A stretch of 23,582 bases of DNA from Lachnospiraceae bacterium (GCA_900770345.1 CAAGKF010000205.1:1-23582), one strand, 5' to 3'. Numbered from the stretch's first letter, positions 1 through 8,174 are shown. Translations and numbers: made by a program. Notes: generated by a model from the sequence alone, not told the origin.

Positions 1-190
1 AATACGACCTGCTGCATAAGCTGCTTGATCTGAAAAGAAAAAGCGTCTTTTGCAAAGGCAACGCCGAAAGTATCTTTGGCAGCAGCTTTAAGCTCTTCAG
101 CTTTTTCCTTGCCAAATCTCCCATGACTTGCTTTGTTCAGAATGTTGGTATGCTCAAAATGCGGGACTTCGGTTGGAAAGCTCGGCTGTG
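1..190 (-). pseudogene. IS110-family transposase fragment (N-terminus lost)
   Basis: Read on the minus strand, this stretch encodes an open frame containing FPTEVPHFEHTNIL, then KASHGRFGKEKAEELKAAAK and FAKDAFSFQIKQL. This is the helical region between the N-terminal DEDD domain and the C-terminal serine domain of IS110-family transposases, where an SxGRxGxEKAxEL motif is typical. The frame runs off the left edge, so the C-terminal half may lie outside the window. Upstream (towards higher coordinates) the frame meets a TAG at 207-209 and the similarity stops near 185-190, so the start and N-terminal catalytic half are missing. It is a dead 5'-truncated copy, or one side of a recombination junction. 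The family call comes from remembered motifs, not from a search. Confidence 0.7.
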
Positions 191-358
191 GACTGTTGGG
201 ACAACCCTATCAGTGCAAACGCGAAATGTAAATATCTCGAGCGGGATATAAAAAGCAGATTGGATTTTTATGCGAAAGATGATGAGATAACAGATGTATG
301 GATATGGGCGGAAGAAATCGCACCCGATTCATACGAACTCTATATCGGATACGCATAA
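185..358 (+). pseudogene. 3' fragment of an unknown gene next to the IS110 junction
   Basis: An open frame runs from about 128 to the TAA ending at 358. The part before ~185 overlaps the transposase remnant on the other strand and looks like chance reading. From ~185 it reads like real protein: CWDNPISANAKCKYLERDIK, then SRLDFYAKDDEITDVWIWAEE and a C-terminus SYELYIGYA. It is acidic and aromatic-rich with no membrane segment. I do not recognise the family. The lack of a sensible start, and the hairpin terminator 15 bases downstream, suggest the C-terminal end of a gene whose front was removed when the IS110 sequence arrived. Confidence 0.45.
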
Positions 359-372
359 ACACAAAATCATTC

Positions 373-411
373 AAAGCGCATCGTAGAAATACGGTGCGCT
401 TTAATATTTAT
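373..411 (+). terminator. Hairpin with GAAA tetraloop after the broken gene
   Basis: Arms 373-385 and 390-402 pair over 13 positions (one G-T wobble) around a GAAA loop, followed by a weak T-rich tail. It sits between the stop at 358 and the RBS at 413, so it probably ends transcription of the upstream fragment. The T-run is interrupted by A residues, so it may leak into the next gene. Confidence 0.6.
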
Positions 412-429
412 CAGGAGGAATGACCATAA

Positions 430-1071
430 ATGAAGAAAAGTAAAACGAAACGCATCTTATCGCTGTTTCTTGCAGTTGTCATGTGTCTCTCCGCTTTTGC
501 CGGATTGGGAACGACTGCTTTTGCGGCGGGAGTGGAAGGAAAAGCATATATGATTGCCTTTCTGCGAAGCAATGACGCAAATGCTGACTACAGTGGGAGC
601 TGGGGACATGACGATCTCACCTATGTGAACGGGTGGTTTGCAAAATCGGGAAAATACACAACCGTATATACCATCGACAGTTACACCGGAAAAATATGCT
701 ACTGCATTGAACCCGGAACATCGTTAAAAAATGACGATGTATTCACGCAAAAAGATGAAAGCTTTTGGGACAATTATCCGTCTGATTATAACAAAACGAT
801 CAGCCCTGATATGATAAAGCTGTTTGTAGGGCGTATTCTGCAATACGGATATACCGGAAATGTCAGCACAAGCTGGGTGTCGCAGGATACGGACGGAGCA
901 AATAAAATTGCTCAGGCATATGCAACGCAAATCCTCATTTGGGAAACCGTTGTCGGCGAGCGTGATGAAAACTTTAGTCATGTTGATACCGGAAGTTATA
1001 ACCGTGTTCTGCAGGTGGTTAAGGATACGCACCCTTTGAAATCTCTCATCTCTCACGGCAGGGCATTATGA
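430..1071 (+). pseudogene. Thioester/TQXA-domain surface adhesin, 5' fragment
   Basis: The start is an ATG with AGGAGGAA at 413-420. Residues 1-33 form a classic Sec signal peptide: KKSKTKR, a hydrophobic core, then an AFAA cleavage site. The rest matches a thioester domain of Gram-positive pilus-tip adhesins: a YCIEPGT segment carrying the likely thioester cysteine (about residue 93) and a TQILIWE segment carrying the partner glutamine (about residue 169). Such proteins normally continue for hundreds of residues through Cna-B/SpaA repeats to an LPXTG anchor. Here the reading becomes unrelated after VVKDTHPL (about position 1036) and stops at 1071, overlapping the relaxase remnant in another frame. 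It lacks a sortase anchor and would be released if made. Such adhesins are common cargo of Clostridia conjugative elements. Confidence 0.72.
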
Positions 1072-2093
1072 ATCTGCGCTCTTCTTTCGCAAGAGATATC
1101 TTCAAGGATGATCTGCGGGAGATATACCAAAGGCAGACCGAGCATCGTGACGCGCTCCGAAGCGGGAGCCGCGAAGTGATAGCGGAAATTGTTTCAAAAA
1201 TCAACAGCGGAACCTATGATAATCCAAAGCTTGAAGAAATGCTTTTGCAGCTCGCCGACCGTCTCTCCAAAACAAACGGTAAAAAGCAGTACGGATATCT
1301 GAAAGATGATGTCAAAGCGATTGTCAACCGCATCGTAGATGAGCTTGCCGCCGATGAACGCATCGCCTCGCTCTATGATTTGTGGTATGAGCAGAAAGAG
1401 GAAATCCTACTCACCTATACACAGGAACTGCCTGCACGGATTCCGCTTGTTGATAATCCCGAATTCAAGACTGTTAAAAACGCTGTCATACAGGAAGCGA
1501 TAAATATTCTCGTCGACAGGTTCCCGATGGACGAGCCGGAGGAACAGTCTGTTTTTGATCCCGAACCGGCAGATGAAGAAACCGAACCTCCTCTCACCGA
1601 TAAGGAAAAGAACTCTGTTATGTGGAATCTCTATCATCAGGCAAAGGAACTGCTCGACAGCGAGAGCGAGGAATACGATCCCGACACAGCGGTGGATCTG
1701 CTCATTGAATCGGCACACCTCGGATGTGATGTTGCCAAATACCGTCTCGGTAAAATGTTTCTCCGTGGCGAGGATGTAACTAAAAATATTGATTACGCCT
1801 TAGTGTGGCTTGAAGATGCGGTGTCAGACGGCAATCAGTACGCCGAATATTTACTCGGCAAGACCTTGCTTCAAGAAACAGATATCGAACAAGACCTGCC
1901 CCGCGCGGAGGAACTGCTGAAACGCTCCTCCGATAAAGGAAACCGCTATGCGAAATATATGCTCGGCAAGGCATACCTCGACGGTGTCTTGCTCTTGCAG
2001 AATATACCCGAAGCGATTAGGTTTGGCCAGTGCAGACGGAAGCGTCGAAAAGATCATCGTCAGCGACTGGATCAAAAATTCAGTTGGCAGTAA
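1068..2093 (+). pseudogene. MobP3-type relaxase, C-terminal fragment with Sel1-like repeats
   Basis: This frame resembles the C-terminal half of MobP3-family relaxases, the enzymes that nick oriT of integrative conjugative elements. Visible parts are an LRSSFARDIF segment, a helical region, a charged acidic linker (about residues 157-180), and then Sel1/TPR-like repeats: SAHLGCDVAKYRLGKMFLRG, WLEDAVSDGNQYAEYLLGK and SSDKGNRYAKYMLGKAYLDG. The N-terminal catalytic HUH domain with its histidines and tyrosine is absent. The ATG at 1068 is internal; the frame is open back to a stop at 1020 and no RBS is seen. After NIPEAIR (about 2021) the sequence switches to the next gene fragment, so the last ~24 residues are nonsense. 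It is non-functional as a relaxase but marks a former conjugative element. Confidence 0.68.
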
Positions 2094-3987
2094 TTCGTTC
2101 TCTGATAAATCGGAGCTGACAAATGTAGAAAATATCAAGGGCGATGAGTCCTATACCATGAACGGCGACAATATGCGGGTATGGGACGCACAGGGCAATG
2201 ACATATATTATCAGGGCAATATTGAAAAGGAACTCCCCGTAAATCTCAGCGTTTCCTATAAGCTGGATGGAAAAAGCATCTCTCCCGAAGAGCTTGCGGG
2301 AAAAAGCGGCAAGGTAACCATCCGTTTTGATTATAAGAATAATCAGTATGAAACGGTAGACATCGATGGCAAGCAAGAAAAAATATATGTTCCCTTTGCT
2401 ATGATAACCGGGATGATACTGGATAACGACATATTCGCCAATGTGGATGTATCAAACGGAAAACTGATCAATGACGGTGACCGTACGATCATTGCCGGAA
2501 TTGCTTTTCCCGGACTGCAAAGCAATCTGAATGTAGATAAAGAAAAGTTTGAAATACCTGATTATGTGGAAATCACCGCTGATGTAAAAAATTTTGAAAT
2601 GACCAATACAGCTACGATTGCCACAAACGACATATTCAACCGGCTGAATACGGATGAACTTGATTCTGTGGATGATCTGTCCGATTCTTTGGGCGAACTT
2701 ACAGATGCCATGGATCAGCTTATGGACGGTTCTTCACAGCTTTATGACGGTCTGTGTACTCTTCTGGATAAATCCGGAGAGCTTGTAAACGGAATCAATC
2801 AACTGGCGGACGGGGCTGCAAAGCTAAAGGTCGGCGCAGGCGATCTGGATAACGGCGCCGCAGACCTTGCTAACGGTGCAAAGCAGTTAACCGAGGGGCT
2901 CGGGCAGTTGACAGCCAACAATGATACTCTGAACGCTGGCTCCAAGCAGGTATTTGATTCACTTCTGAACATGGCTAATACGCAGCTTGCAACGGCAGGA
3001 CTGAGTGTACCGAAGCTGACAATCGAGAACTATGCAAGCACCTTAAATGAAGTCATTGCCTCTCTTGATACAACCAATGTGGCAAAACAGGCACAGGCAG
3101 TCGCATTGCAAGAAGTAACGACGGCCGTCAATGAGCAGAAGGATACAATTACTGCAGGTGTAACAGCTGCTGTGAAAGAACAGGTTGCCGATAAGGTTTC
3201 AGAGGCTGTCCGTGAGAACGTGAAAACACAGGTCCTGGCATCCCAAGGTATGACAAAAGATCAGTATGAAGCAGCTGTTAATGCGGGTATGATTACCGCG
3301 GAACAGCAGGCTCAGATCACCGCTGTTATTGACGCTCAAATGGAGTCAGAAACAGTAAAGGCAACAATTGAGGCAAATGTGAATACACAGATGAAGTCAG
3401 AGGACATCCAAAAAACGATTGCTGCAAAAACCGAAGAACAAGTTAAACTTCTGATCGAACAAAATATGAATTCTGCCGAAGTACAGGCGCAGATCACAGC
3501 GGCTCTTGAACAGGCAAAGTCCGGGGCAGCTTCTATATCTGCTCTTAAGGAGCAGCTTGACAGCTATAACACTTTCTATACCGGACTTAGCCAGTATACC
3601 GCCGGTGTAGCTTCGGCTAAAAATGGTGCAGATGCACTGAATGTAGGTGCTGCTCAGCTGAAAGCAGGAACAGCAGAATTATATGCCGGCATGAATGAAC
3701 TGTACAATGGAATTCTCACGTTGAAGAACGGCGCTCCTGCTCTTGTAGATGGAGTTACAGCACTGCGTGACGGCGCAATGAAATTATCCGATGGCCTGAA
3801 AGAGTTTAACGAACAGGGTGTTCAGAAGCTTGTCGATGCTGTGGACGGAGATCTCGGCGGATTGTTCACCAGAGTCAAAGCTACTGCGGATGTTTCAAAG
3901 GATTACAAATCTTTCTCAGGTATTTCAGATGATATGGACGGTCAGGTAAAGTTTATATATCGCACCGATTCTATTAAAGTAAAATAA
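1948..3987 (+). CDS. YhgE-associated LxxG-heptad repeat surface protein, N-terminus missing
   Basis: Genuine similarity begins near 2023 (LASADGSVEKIIVSDWI). Codons before that are out-of-frame relaxase sequence, so the ATG at 1948 is not the natural start and the usual signal peptide and transmembrane start are lost. The protein has a beta-rich extracytoplasmic region (to ~residue 235). Next come repeats of the Leu-x-x-Gly heptad type (LVNGINQLADGAAKL and following), a long Gln/Ala/Glu-rich coiled-coil region, and a second LxxG block (LKAGTAELYAGMNELYNG). It ends DGQVKFIYRTDSIKVK, the usual C-terminus of this group. Such proteins are found beside YhgE/Pip or MMPL-type exporters. Their function is not settled. 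Without a secretion signal this copy is probably inactive. The stop is followed by a shared bidirectional terminator. Confidence 0.62.
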   Translation: MRNICSARHTSTVSCSCRIYPKRLGLASADGSVEKIIVSDWIKNSVGSNSFSDKSELTNVENIKGDESYTMNGDNMRVWDAQGNDIYYQGNIEKELPVNLSVSYKLDGKSISPEELAGKSGKVTIRFDYKNNQYETVDIDGKQEKIYVPFAMITGMILDNDIFANVDVSNGKLINDGDRTIIAGIAFPGLQSNLNVDKEKFEIPDYVEITADVKNFEMTNTATIATNDIFNRLNTDELDSVDDLSDSLGELTDAMDQLMDGSSQLYDGLCTLLDKSGELVNGINQLADGAAKLKVGAGDLDNGAADLANGAKQLTEGLGQLTANNDTLNAGSKQVFDSLLNMANTQLATAGLSVPKLTIENYASTLNEVIASLDTTNVAKQAQAVALQEVTTAVNEQKDTITAGVTAAVKEQVADKVSEAVRENVKTQVLASQGMTKDQYEAAVNAGMITAEQQAQITAVIDAQMESETVKATIEANVNTQMKSEDIQKTIAAKTEEQVKLLIEQNMNSAEVQAQITAALEQAKSGAASISALKEQLDSYNTFYTGLSQYTAGVASAKNGADALNVGAAQLKAGTAELYAGMNELYNGILTLKNGAPALVDGVTALRDGAMKLSDGLKEFNEQGVQKLVDAVDGDLGGLFTRVKATADVSKDYKSFSGISDDMDGQVKFIYRTDSIKVK

Positions 3988-4105
3988 ATCATATAAGGAA
4001 AAGGTTTACGTTTGCTTGAAAACAGCCTCAGCGACATATAACTGTTGGATGGCAATGACCTCCGATACACATTTATCTCGTCTTTTATTTATCTGGGATA
4101 TCATC

Positions 4106-4144
4106 AAAGAGCCAAGGGCAAGTTTCACTTACCCTTGGCTCTTT
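4106..4144. terminator. Bidirectional terminator between convergent genes
   Basis: AAAGAGCCAAGGG (4106-4118) and CCCTTGGCTCTTT (4132-4144) form a 13-bp perfect stem. Past one C-A mismatch the inner AAGT/ACTT pairs continue, leaving a TTC loop. The A-run on the left and T-run on the right give a U-tail in either direction. It serves the repeat protein ending at 3987 and the minus-strand gene ending at 4150. Confidence 0.85.
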
Positions 4145-4149
4145 GGAGG

Positions 4150-4401
4150 TTATTCATCAGCATGATCGGAAGTATCCTTGTTTTCTTCTTCATTTTCTGA
4201 ATCAGAAAAGCTACCATCGCTGTCTTCCGAGCTGGCTTCAACCGCTTTCGTCTTAAAAGGACATTTGAATTCACCGATATGCTGATGAATTAGGATAACC
4301 ACCTTATACGCAGTGTAAATGACAGCAAGGCATACGCCGATTTTGGCAATCATTTTAGCGGGCCCTTCACAGGATTTTGCGGTTTCATAATTTTTCTTCA
4401 T
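4150..4401 (-). CDS. Small single-pass membrane protein with acidic tail
   Basis: The 83-aa frame starts with ATG, preceded on the minus strand by GGAGGT with a 6-base spacer. Residues 1-16 are polar/basic (KKNYETAKSCEG). Residues 17-37 form one transmembrane helix (KMIAKIGVCLAVIYTAYKVV). A short segment GEFKCPFK follows, then a tail of about 25 residues made almost only of Glu, Asp and Ser. I do not recognise the family. It is divergent from the manganese riboswitch/mntP unit, with a 7-bp inverted repeat in its leader. An acidic tail could bind metal cations or the surface of a partner protein, but that is speculation. The strong RBS, terminator and protein-like composition argue that it is a real gene. 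Confidence 0.6.
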   Translation of the reverse strand: MKKNYETAKSCEGPAKMIAKIGVCLAVIYTAYKVVILIHQHIGEFKCPFKTKAVEASSEDSDGSFSDSENEEENKDTSDHADE

Positions 4402-4436
4402 TTTTACACCTCCGGAACAGTGAAATGGGTATGTAC

Positions 4437-4454
4437 AAGGTAAAATATTACCTT
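4437..4454. promoter_or_regulatory. Inverted repeat AAGGTAA-N4-TTACCTT (candidate operator)
   Basis: A perfect 7-bp inverted repeat with a 4-base centre lies 36-53 bases upstream of the minus-strand ATG at 4401. On that strand a possible TTGCTT (-35) and TATGTT (-10) lie just upstream, so the repeat would fall at or just after the transcription start, a usual repressor site. It could alternatively form a small RNA hairpin in the leader. The regulator is unknown. Confidence 0.4.
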
Positions 4455-4614
4455 TATATAAAACATATACTTTTTGAAATCAGAAAGCAACTGTGAAACA
4501 TTAAAATTATTGTGAATTTGATCAAACAAGAGAAATTCTCCTATTAATATCTCTTCAATATTTGAGGAAAATCGACTTTTTCTACGAAATTGAGGAATTC
4601 ATATAAACTCTCCA

Positions 4615-4643
4615 TTTACAGATAGCAGGCAAGCTGTTATCAT
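4615..4643 (+). promoter_or_regulatory. Sigma-A-type promoter for the Mn riboswitch / mntP unit
   Basis: TTTACA (4615-4620) and TATCAT (4638-4643) are separated by exactly 17 bases. Transcription would start near 4650, just ahead of the riboswitch aptamer. Confidence 0.6.
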
Positions 4644-4654
4644 AATAAAAAACA

Positions 4655-4765
4655 GAAGATATGTGCCGGCAGGTGCATTATATCATGAGGGAGTAGTCGG
4701 CATCTTGCGATGCGGTATATCAACATCCTGACGAAAGTCTGGTATATCTTAAATGACGAGACTCA
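4655..4765 (+). ncRNA. yybP-ykoY manganese riboswitch aptamer
   Basis: Conserved-looking pieces are GAGGGAGTAG (4687-4696), a small hairpin GCATC-TTGC-GATGC, the segment TATATCAACATCC, a GAC-GAAA-GTC hairpin, and a closing GACGAGACTC (4755-4764). GGGAGTAG and ATCAACAT are hallmarks of the yybP-ykoY family, which senses Mn2+ and commonly controls mntP and P-type ATPases; both genes follow here. The TGAG at the 5' side pairs with CTCA at 4762-4765. ATGTG at 4661-4665 can pair with CACAT at 4766-4770, the 5' arm of the first terminator. Mn2+-bound folding could thus prevent termination and turn the genes on. The fold was drawn by eye. Confidence 0.82.
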
Positions 4766-4803
4766 CACATAGCAAAATTTTGCTGTATGTGCGTTTCGTT
4801 TTT
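4766..4803 (+). terminator. Expression-platform terminator of the riboswitch
   Basis: CACATAGCAAAA and TTTTGCTGTATGTG pair over about 12 positions with a 2-base bulge, followed by a GTTTCGTTTTTA tail. Its 5' arm abuts the aptamer closing stem, as expected for a transcription-terminating on-switch. Confidence 0.65.
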
Positions 4804-4811
4804 ATAGATAC

Positions 4812-4848
4812 GCAGTCAGATACAGCAATGTGTCTGACTGCTTTTTTT
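4812..4848 (+). terminator. Second tandem terminator directly before the mntP RBS
   Basis: GCAGTCAGA (4812-4820) pairs with TCTGACTGC (4833-4841). The inner TACA/TGTG pairs close on a GCAA tetraloop, giving about 13 bp, followed by seven T residues. It ends two bases before the AGGAGG of mntP. Two terminators in a row suggest very low basal transcription without the inducing signal. Confidence 0.85.
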
Positions 4849-4865
4849 ACAGGAGGGATACAGAT

Positions 4866-5456
4866 ATGGGAATTGTTGAATTACTGCTTCTAGCAATCGG
4901 TCTTTCTATGGATGCCTTTGCTGTCTCAGTTTGTAAAGGTCTTGCAATGGAGAAAGCTGATTTTAAAAAGGCGTCTGTATGTGGGCTGTGGTTTGGCGGA
5001 TTTCAGGCATTGATGCCGCTTATAGGATATTTGCTTGGAGCAAATTTTGAAAAGTATGTCGAAACAATCGCTCCGTGGATTGGTTTCACACTGCTGGCAT
5101 TCATCGGTGGCAATATGATTCGGGAGGCAATGTCAAAAAAAGAAGAGGAAACTTCTCCGTCAACTGATGTTAAAACAATGTTCCTTATGGCAATTGCGAC
5201 CAGTATAGATGCTCTTGCCGTTGGAGTTACTTTTGCATGTGTACCGGTCGAGGTATTAGCTCATGTAGGAAATATGGGAAATACTTTGTTTGCGGTCGGG
5301 CTCATTGGAATTATTACTTTCATGCTTTCCTGTCTGGGAGTAAGAATGGGTAGTACATTCGGTAACCGATACAAGACAAAAGCAGAATTTGCCGGTGGTC
5401 TTATTTTAATTTTAATTGGCTTGAAGATTATTCTGGAACATTTCGATATTCTTTAA
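4866..5456 (+). CDS. mntP: MntP manganese efflux pump
   Basis: 196 aa from the ATG at 4866 with AGGAGG at 4851-4856. The longer frame from a GTG at 4830 starts inside the terminator hairpin and is rejected. The product matches the MntP (YebN/DUF204) family of ~190-aa, six-helix inner-membrane proteins that export Mn2+. Two homologous halves are visible, each starting with an Asp-bearing helix: GLSMDAFAVSVCKGLAM (residues 12-28) and ATSIDALAVGVTFACV, separated by a charged loop KKEEETSPSTD. The final helix is LILILIGLKIIL. The upstream Mn riboswitch makes the substrate call firm. It is followed after 36 bases by a P-type ATPase with no terminator between, so the two are probably co-transcribed. 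Confidence 0.93.
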   Translation: MGIVELLLLAIGLSMDAFAVSVCKGLAMEKADFKKASVCGLWFGGFQALMPLIGYLLGANFEKYVETIAPWIGFTLLAFIGGNMIREAMSKKEEETSPSTDVKTMFLMAIATSIDALAVGVTFACVPVEVLAHVGNMGNTLFAVGLIGIITFMLSCLGVRMGSTFGNRYKTKAEFAGGLILILIGLKIILEHFDIL

Positions 5457-5492
5457 CACAGAAAAATAAACACAAGAAAAGGAGCACATAAC

Positions 5493-8123
5493 ATGAGATT
5501 TTACGATAGCTCACCGGAAAAGGTGCTAGCGGAACTTAAATCGCAGAAAAGCGGACTCAGTTCGGAAGAAGCATCTGTCCGGCTTGAGAAAAACGGAAAA
5601 AACAAATTACAGGCAGCAAAAAAGGATTCTCTTTTCAAGCGGTTCCTAATGCAGCTAATTGATCCAATGATTCTCGTTCTTCTTGTAGCCGCGTTTGTAA
5701 GTGCAGTATTAGCTATATGTGAGGGTGAAAGCTTTACAGATGTAATTATTATACTGCTTGTTGTCATTGTAAATGCTCTCCTCGGAGTTTATCAGGAGAA
5801 CAAAGCCGAGAAAGCAATTGAAGCTTTGCAGGCAATGTCAGCAGCCACTTCAAAGTTGATGCGTGACGGAAAAATAAAAGTTATTCCCAGTGAGGAAATC
5901 GTTCCCGGTGATGTGGTACTTTTGGAGGCGGGCGATGCCATTCCAGCTGACGGACGTCTCATTGAAAATGCGGGACTTACGATTGAAGAATCCGCTTTGA
6001 CGGGGGAATCTGTTCCCGTAAATAAATTGATAGATGAGATCAATTTGCGTGAGGGCAGCAAAGATGTGCCATTGGGTGATCGAAAAAACATGGTATACAT
6101 GGGTTCTACAGTGGTATGTGGACGTGGCAGCTTTGTTGCCACCGTAACCGGTATGGATACTGAAATGGGCAAGATAGCCGGTGCAATTGCTGCTGCAAAA
6201 GAGAGCGAAACGCCTCTTCAGCGTAAGTTAAACGAATTGTCAAAGGTTCTGACAAAGCTGGTTTTGGGAATCTGCATGTTAATTTTTGCTGTGCAGATGC
6301 TTAGGGCTGGAAGCTTTACGGCGGATGTGGTGGTTCATTCCTTTATGATCGCAGTTTCTTTGGCGGTGGCGGCAATTCCCGAGGGATTGGCTGCTGTCGT
6401 TACAGTTGTGCTTTCCATCGGTGTTACCAATATGTCAAAGCGAAACGCAATTATTCGTAAGCTTACAGCGGTTGAGACCCTTGGTTGCGCACAGATTATT
6501 TGCTCGGACAAGACCGGTACCCTTACGCAAAATAAAATGACAGTTACGGAACATTATGGTGATCTGAATATGACAGTGAAAATTATGGCTTTGTGTTCTG
6601 ACGCCACAGCAGATGAGAATAACCATGTAATCGGCGAGCCGACAGAGGCGGCGTTGGTGAGATGGGCATTGGATAATGGAGTTTACAAGATCGTGTTAAA
6701 CGAATCCGCGCCCCGCGTTGCTGAGATCCCCTTTGATTCCGGACGAAAAATGATGTCTACCTTTCATAGAGCCGATGCTCATGTAATTCAGTACACAAAG
6801 GGTGCACCGGATGAGGTGTTGAAACGTTGCGCCTTTATCTATCAGGATGGTAAGATTGTTCCGATTGAGGAAATTGACAGAAAAGAAATATTACAGGCCA
6901 ACAAATCCATGGCAGACAAAGCCTTGCGTGTTCTGTGCGCCGCTTTTCGTCAGTGGGATACCCTGCCTGTCAGTATTTCTTCCGAAGATTGTGAAAAGGA
7001 ACTGGTGTTTGTCGGATTGACCGGTATGATTGATCCCATCCGCCCGGAAGTAAAATCAGCTATTGAGGAATGTTATCAGGCGGGTGTTCGCCCCATTATG
7101 ATTACCGGCGATCACATTGACACGGCCACAGCCATTGCAAAGGAGCTTGGTATATTGGGTGAAAACCAAAAAGCCATTACGGGTTCCCAGCTTGATGACA
7201 TGAGCGATGAGGAGTTTGCCGCTGACTTTGTGAATATCTCCGTGTACGCAAGGGTTCAGCCGGAACATAAAACACGTATTGTGACAGCTTGGCAGAATGC
7301 CGGATATATTACAGCGATGACGGGCGACGGTGTGAATGATGCGCCATCCATCAAGACGGCAGACATTGGCGTTGGTATGGGAATTACAGGCACCGATGTC
7401 ACTAAAAACGCAGCGGATATGGTATTAGCAGACGATAATTTTGCTACTATTGTCGGCGCGGTGGAGGAAGGCAGACGGATTTACGACAATATCCGGAAAG
7501 CGATACAGTTTTTACTTGGCTCCAATATGAGTGAAGTAATTAGTATTTTTATGGCAACGATCCTTGGTTTTACGATACTGGAGCCAGTACATCTGTTGTG
7601 GATCAATCTGATTACGGATTGCTTCCCCGCTTTGGCGCTGGGCATGGAACGGGCAGAAAAAGGAATTATGAATCGTCGGCCAAGGGATTCAAAAAGTAGT
7701 ATTTTTTCAGGAGGCCTCGGTATCGATATTGCCTATCAGGGGATTCTACTTTCCGCAGTAACGCTTGCTTCTTATTTTATTGGTCACTATATGGAATCCG
7801 GCGTATGGGAGATCGTAAATTCAAGTGACGGCATGACAATGGCATTTTTGACGCTTTCCATAGCGGAAATTGTACATAGCTTTAATATGCGTAGCCAGAG
7901 GGGAACCCTGTTTTCCTTAAAAGGGCAGAATTTGCTGCTAAATATTTCTGCAATTGTGGCGTTACTTTTAACAACTTCCGTATGTGAAATACCCCTCCTT
8001 GCAAATGCATTTGGATTTACAGCGGTAAGCTTTGGAGAATATCTTGTAGCTATTGCGTTGGCAATGTCTGTTTTCCCGCTTGTAGAGCTTGTAAAGCTTA
8101 TTCAGAGGAAATGTGCTAAATGA
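5493..8123 (+). CDS. P2A-type (Ca2+/Mn2+) cation-transporting P-type ATPase
   Basis: 876 aa, the normal size for bacterial SERCA-like pumps; ATG after AAAGGAG. An N-terminal cation ATPase domain (LSSEEASVRLEKNGKN) is followed by two helices, the actuator motif TGES near 170-173, PEGLA in M4 at 296-300, the phosphorylation motif SDKTGTLT (Asp339), KGAPDEV in the nucleotide domain, TGDGVNDAP near 609-617, and M6 with NLITDCFPALALGME. M6 keeps the N-x-x-T-D ion-site pattern. M4 has PEGLA where SERCA has PEGLP, a variant I believe occurs in Clostridia. Position behind mntP and a Mn riboswitch suggests Mn2+ or mixed Ca2+/Mn2+ export. Known yybP-ykoY-controlled ATPases make this reasonable, but the ion cannot be proven from sequence. 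Confidence 0.9.
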   Translation: MRFYDSSPEKVLAELKSQKSGLSSEEASVRLEKNGKNKLQAAKKDSLFKRFLMQLIDPMILVLLVAAFVSAVLAICEGESFTDVIIILLVVIVNALLGVYQENKAEKAIEALQAMSAATSKLMRDGKIKVIPSEEIVPGDVVLLEAGDAIPADGRLIENAGLTIEESALTGESVPVNKLIDEINLREGSKDVPLGDRKNMVYMGSTVVCGRGSFVATVTGMDTEMGKIAGAIAAAKESETPLQRKLNELSKVLTKLVLGICMLIFAVQMLRAGSFTADVVVHSFMIAVSLAVAAIPEGLAAVVTVVLSIGVTNMSKRNAIIRKLTAVETLGCAQIICSDKTGTLTQNKMTVTEHYGDLNMTVKIMALCSDATADENNHVIGEPTEAALVRWALDNGVYKIVLNESAPRVAEIPFDSGRKMMSTFHRADAHVIQYTKGAPDEVLKRCAFIYQDGKIVPIEEIDRKEILQANKSMADKALRVLCAAFRQWDTLPVSISSEDCEKELVFVGLTGMIDPIRPEVKSAIEECYQAGVRPIMITGDHIDTATAIAKELGILGENQKAITGSQLDDMSDEEFAADFVNISVYARVQPEHKTRIVTAWQNAGYITAMTGDGVNDAPSIKTADIGVGMGITGTDVTKNAADMVLADDNFATIVGAVEEGRRIYDNIRKAIQFLLGSNMSEVISIFMATILGFTILEPVHLLWINLITDCFPALALGMERAEKGIMNRRPRDSKSSIFSGGLGIDIAYQGILLSAVTLASYFIGHYMESGVWEIVNSSDGMTMAFLTLSIAEIVHSFNMRSQRGTLFSLKGQNLLLNISAIVALLLTTSVCEIPLLANAFGFTAVSFGEYLVAIALAMSVFPLVELVKLIQRKCAK

Positions 8124-8131
8124 GTAAAAAG

Positions 8132-8174
8132 AATCAAGACATCATATCTATAGAAGTGATGTCTTGATTTTTTT
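8132..8174 (+). terminator. Terminator of the mntP-ATPase unit
   Basis: AATCAAGACATCA (8132-8144) and TGATGTCTTGATT (8157-8169) form a perfect 13-bp stem followed by a T-run to 8174. It begins eight bases after the ATPase stop. Confidence 0.92.

Noticed and set aside
430..1071. Complete small secreted protein
   Set aside because: The signal peptide and thioester residues are present, but the domain ends abruptly, the last ~10 residues overlap another gene fragment, and no Cna-B repeats or LPXTG anchor follow. It is a truncated adhesin.
2700..3850. Possible DNA repeat array or CRISPR in the repeat-protein gene
   Set aside because: The periodicity is at protein level (Leu-x-x-Gly heptads and Gln/Ala coiled coil). 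The DNA units vary and there are no conserved repeats with unique spacers. No CRISPR array was seen anywhere in the window.
4830..4865. Twelve-codon N-terminal extension of MntP
   Set aside because: It starts inside the second terminator hairpin and precedes the AGGAGG at 4851. The MntP family begins with the MGIVELLLLAIGLSMDAF segment.
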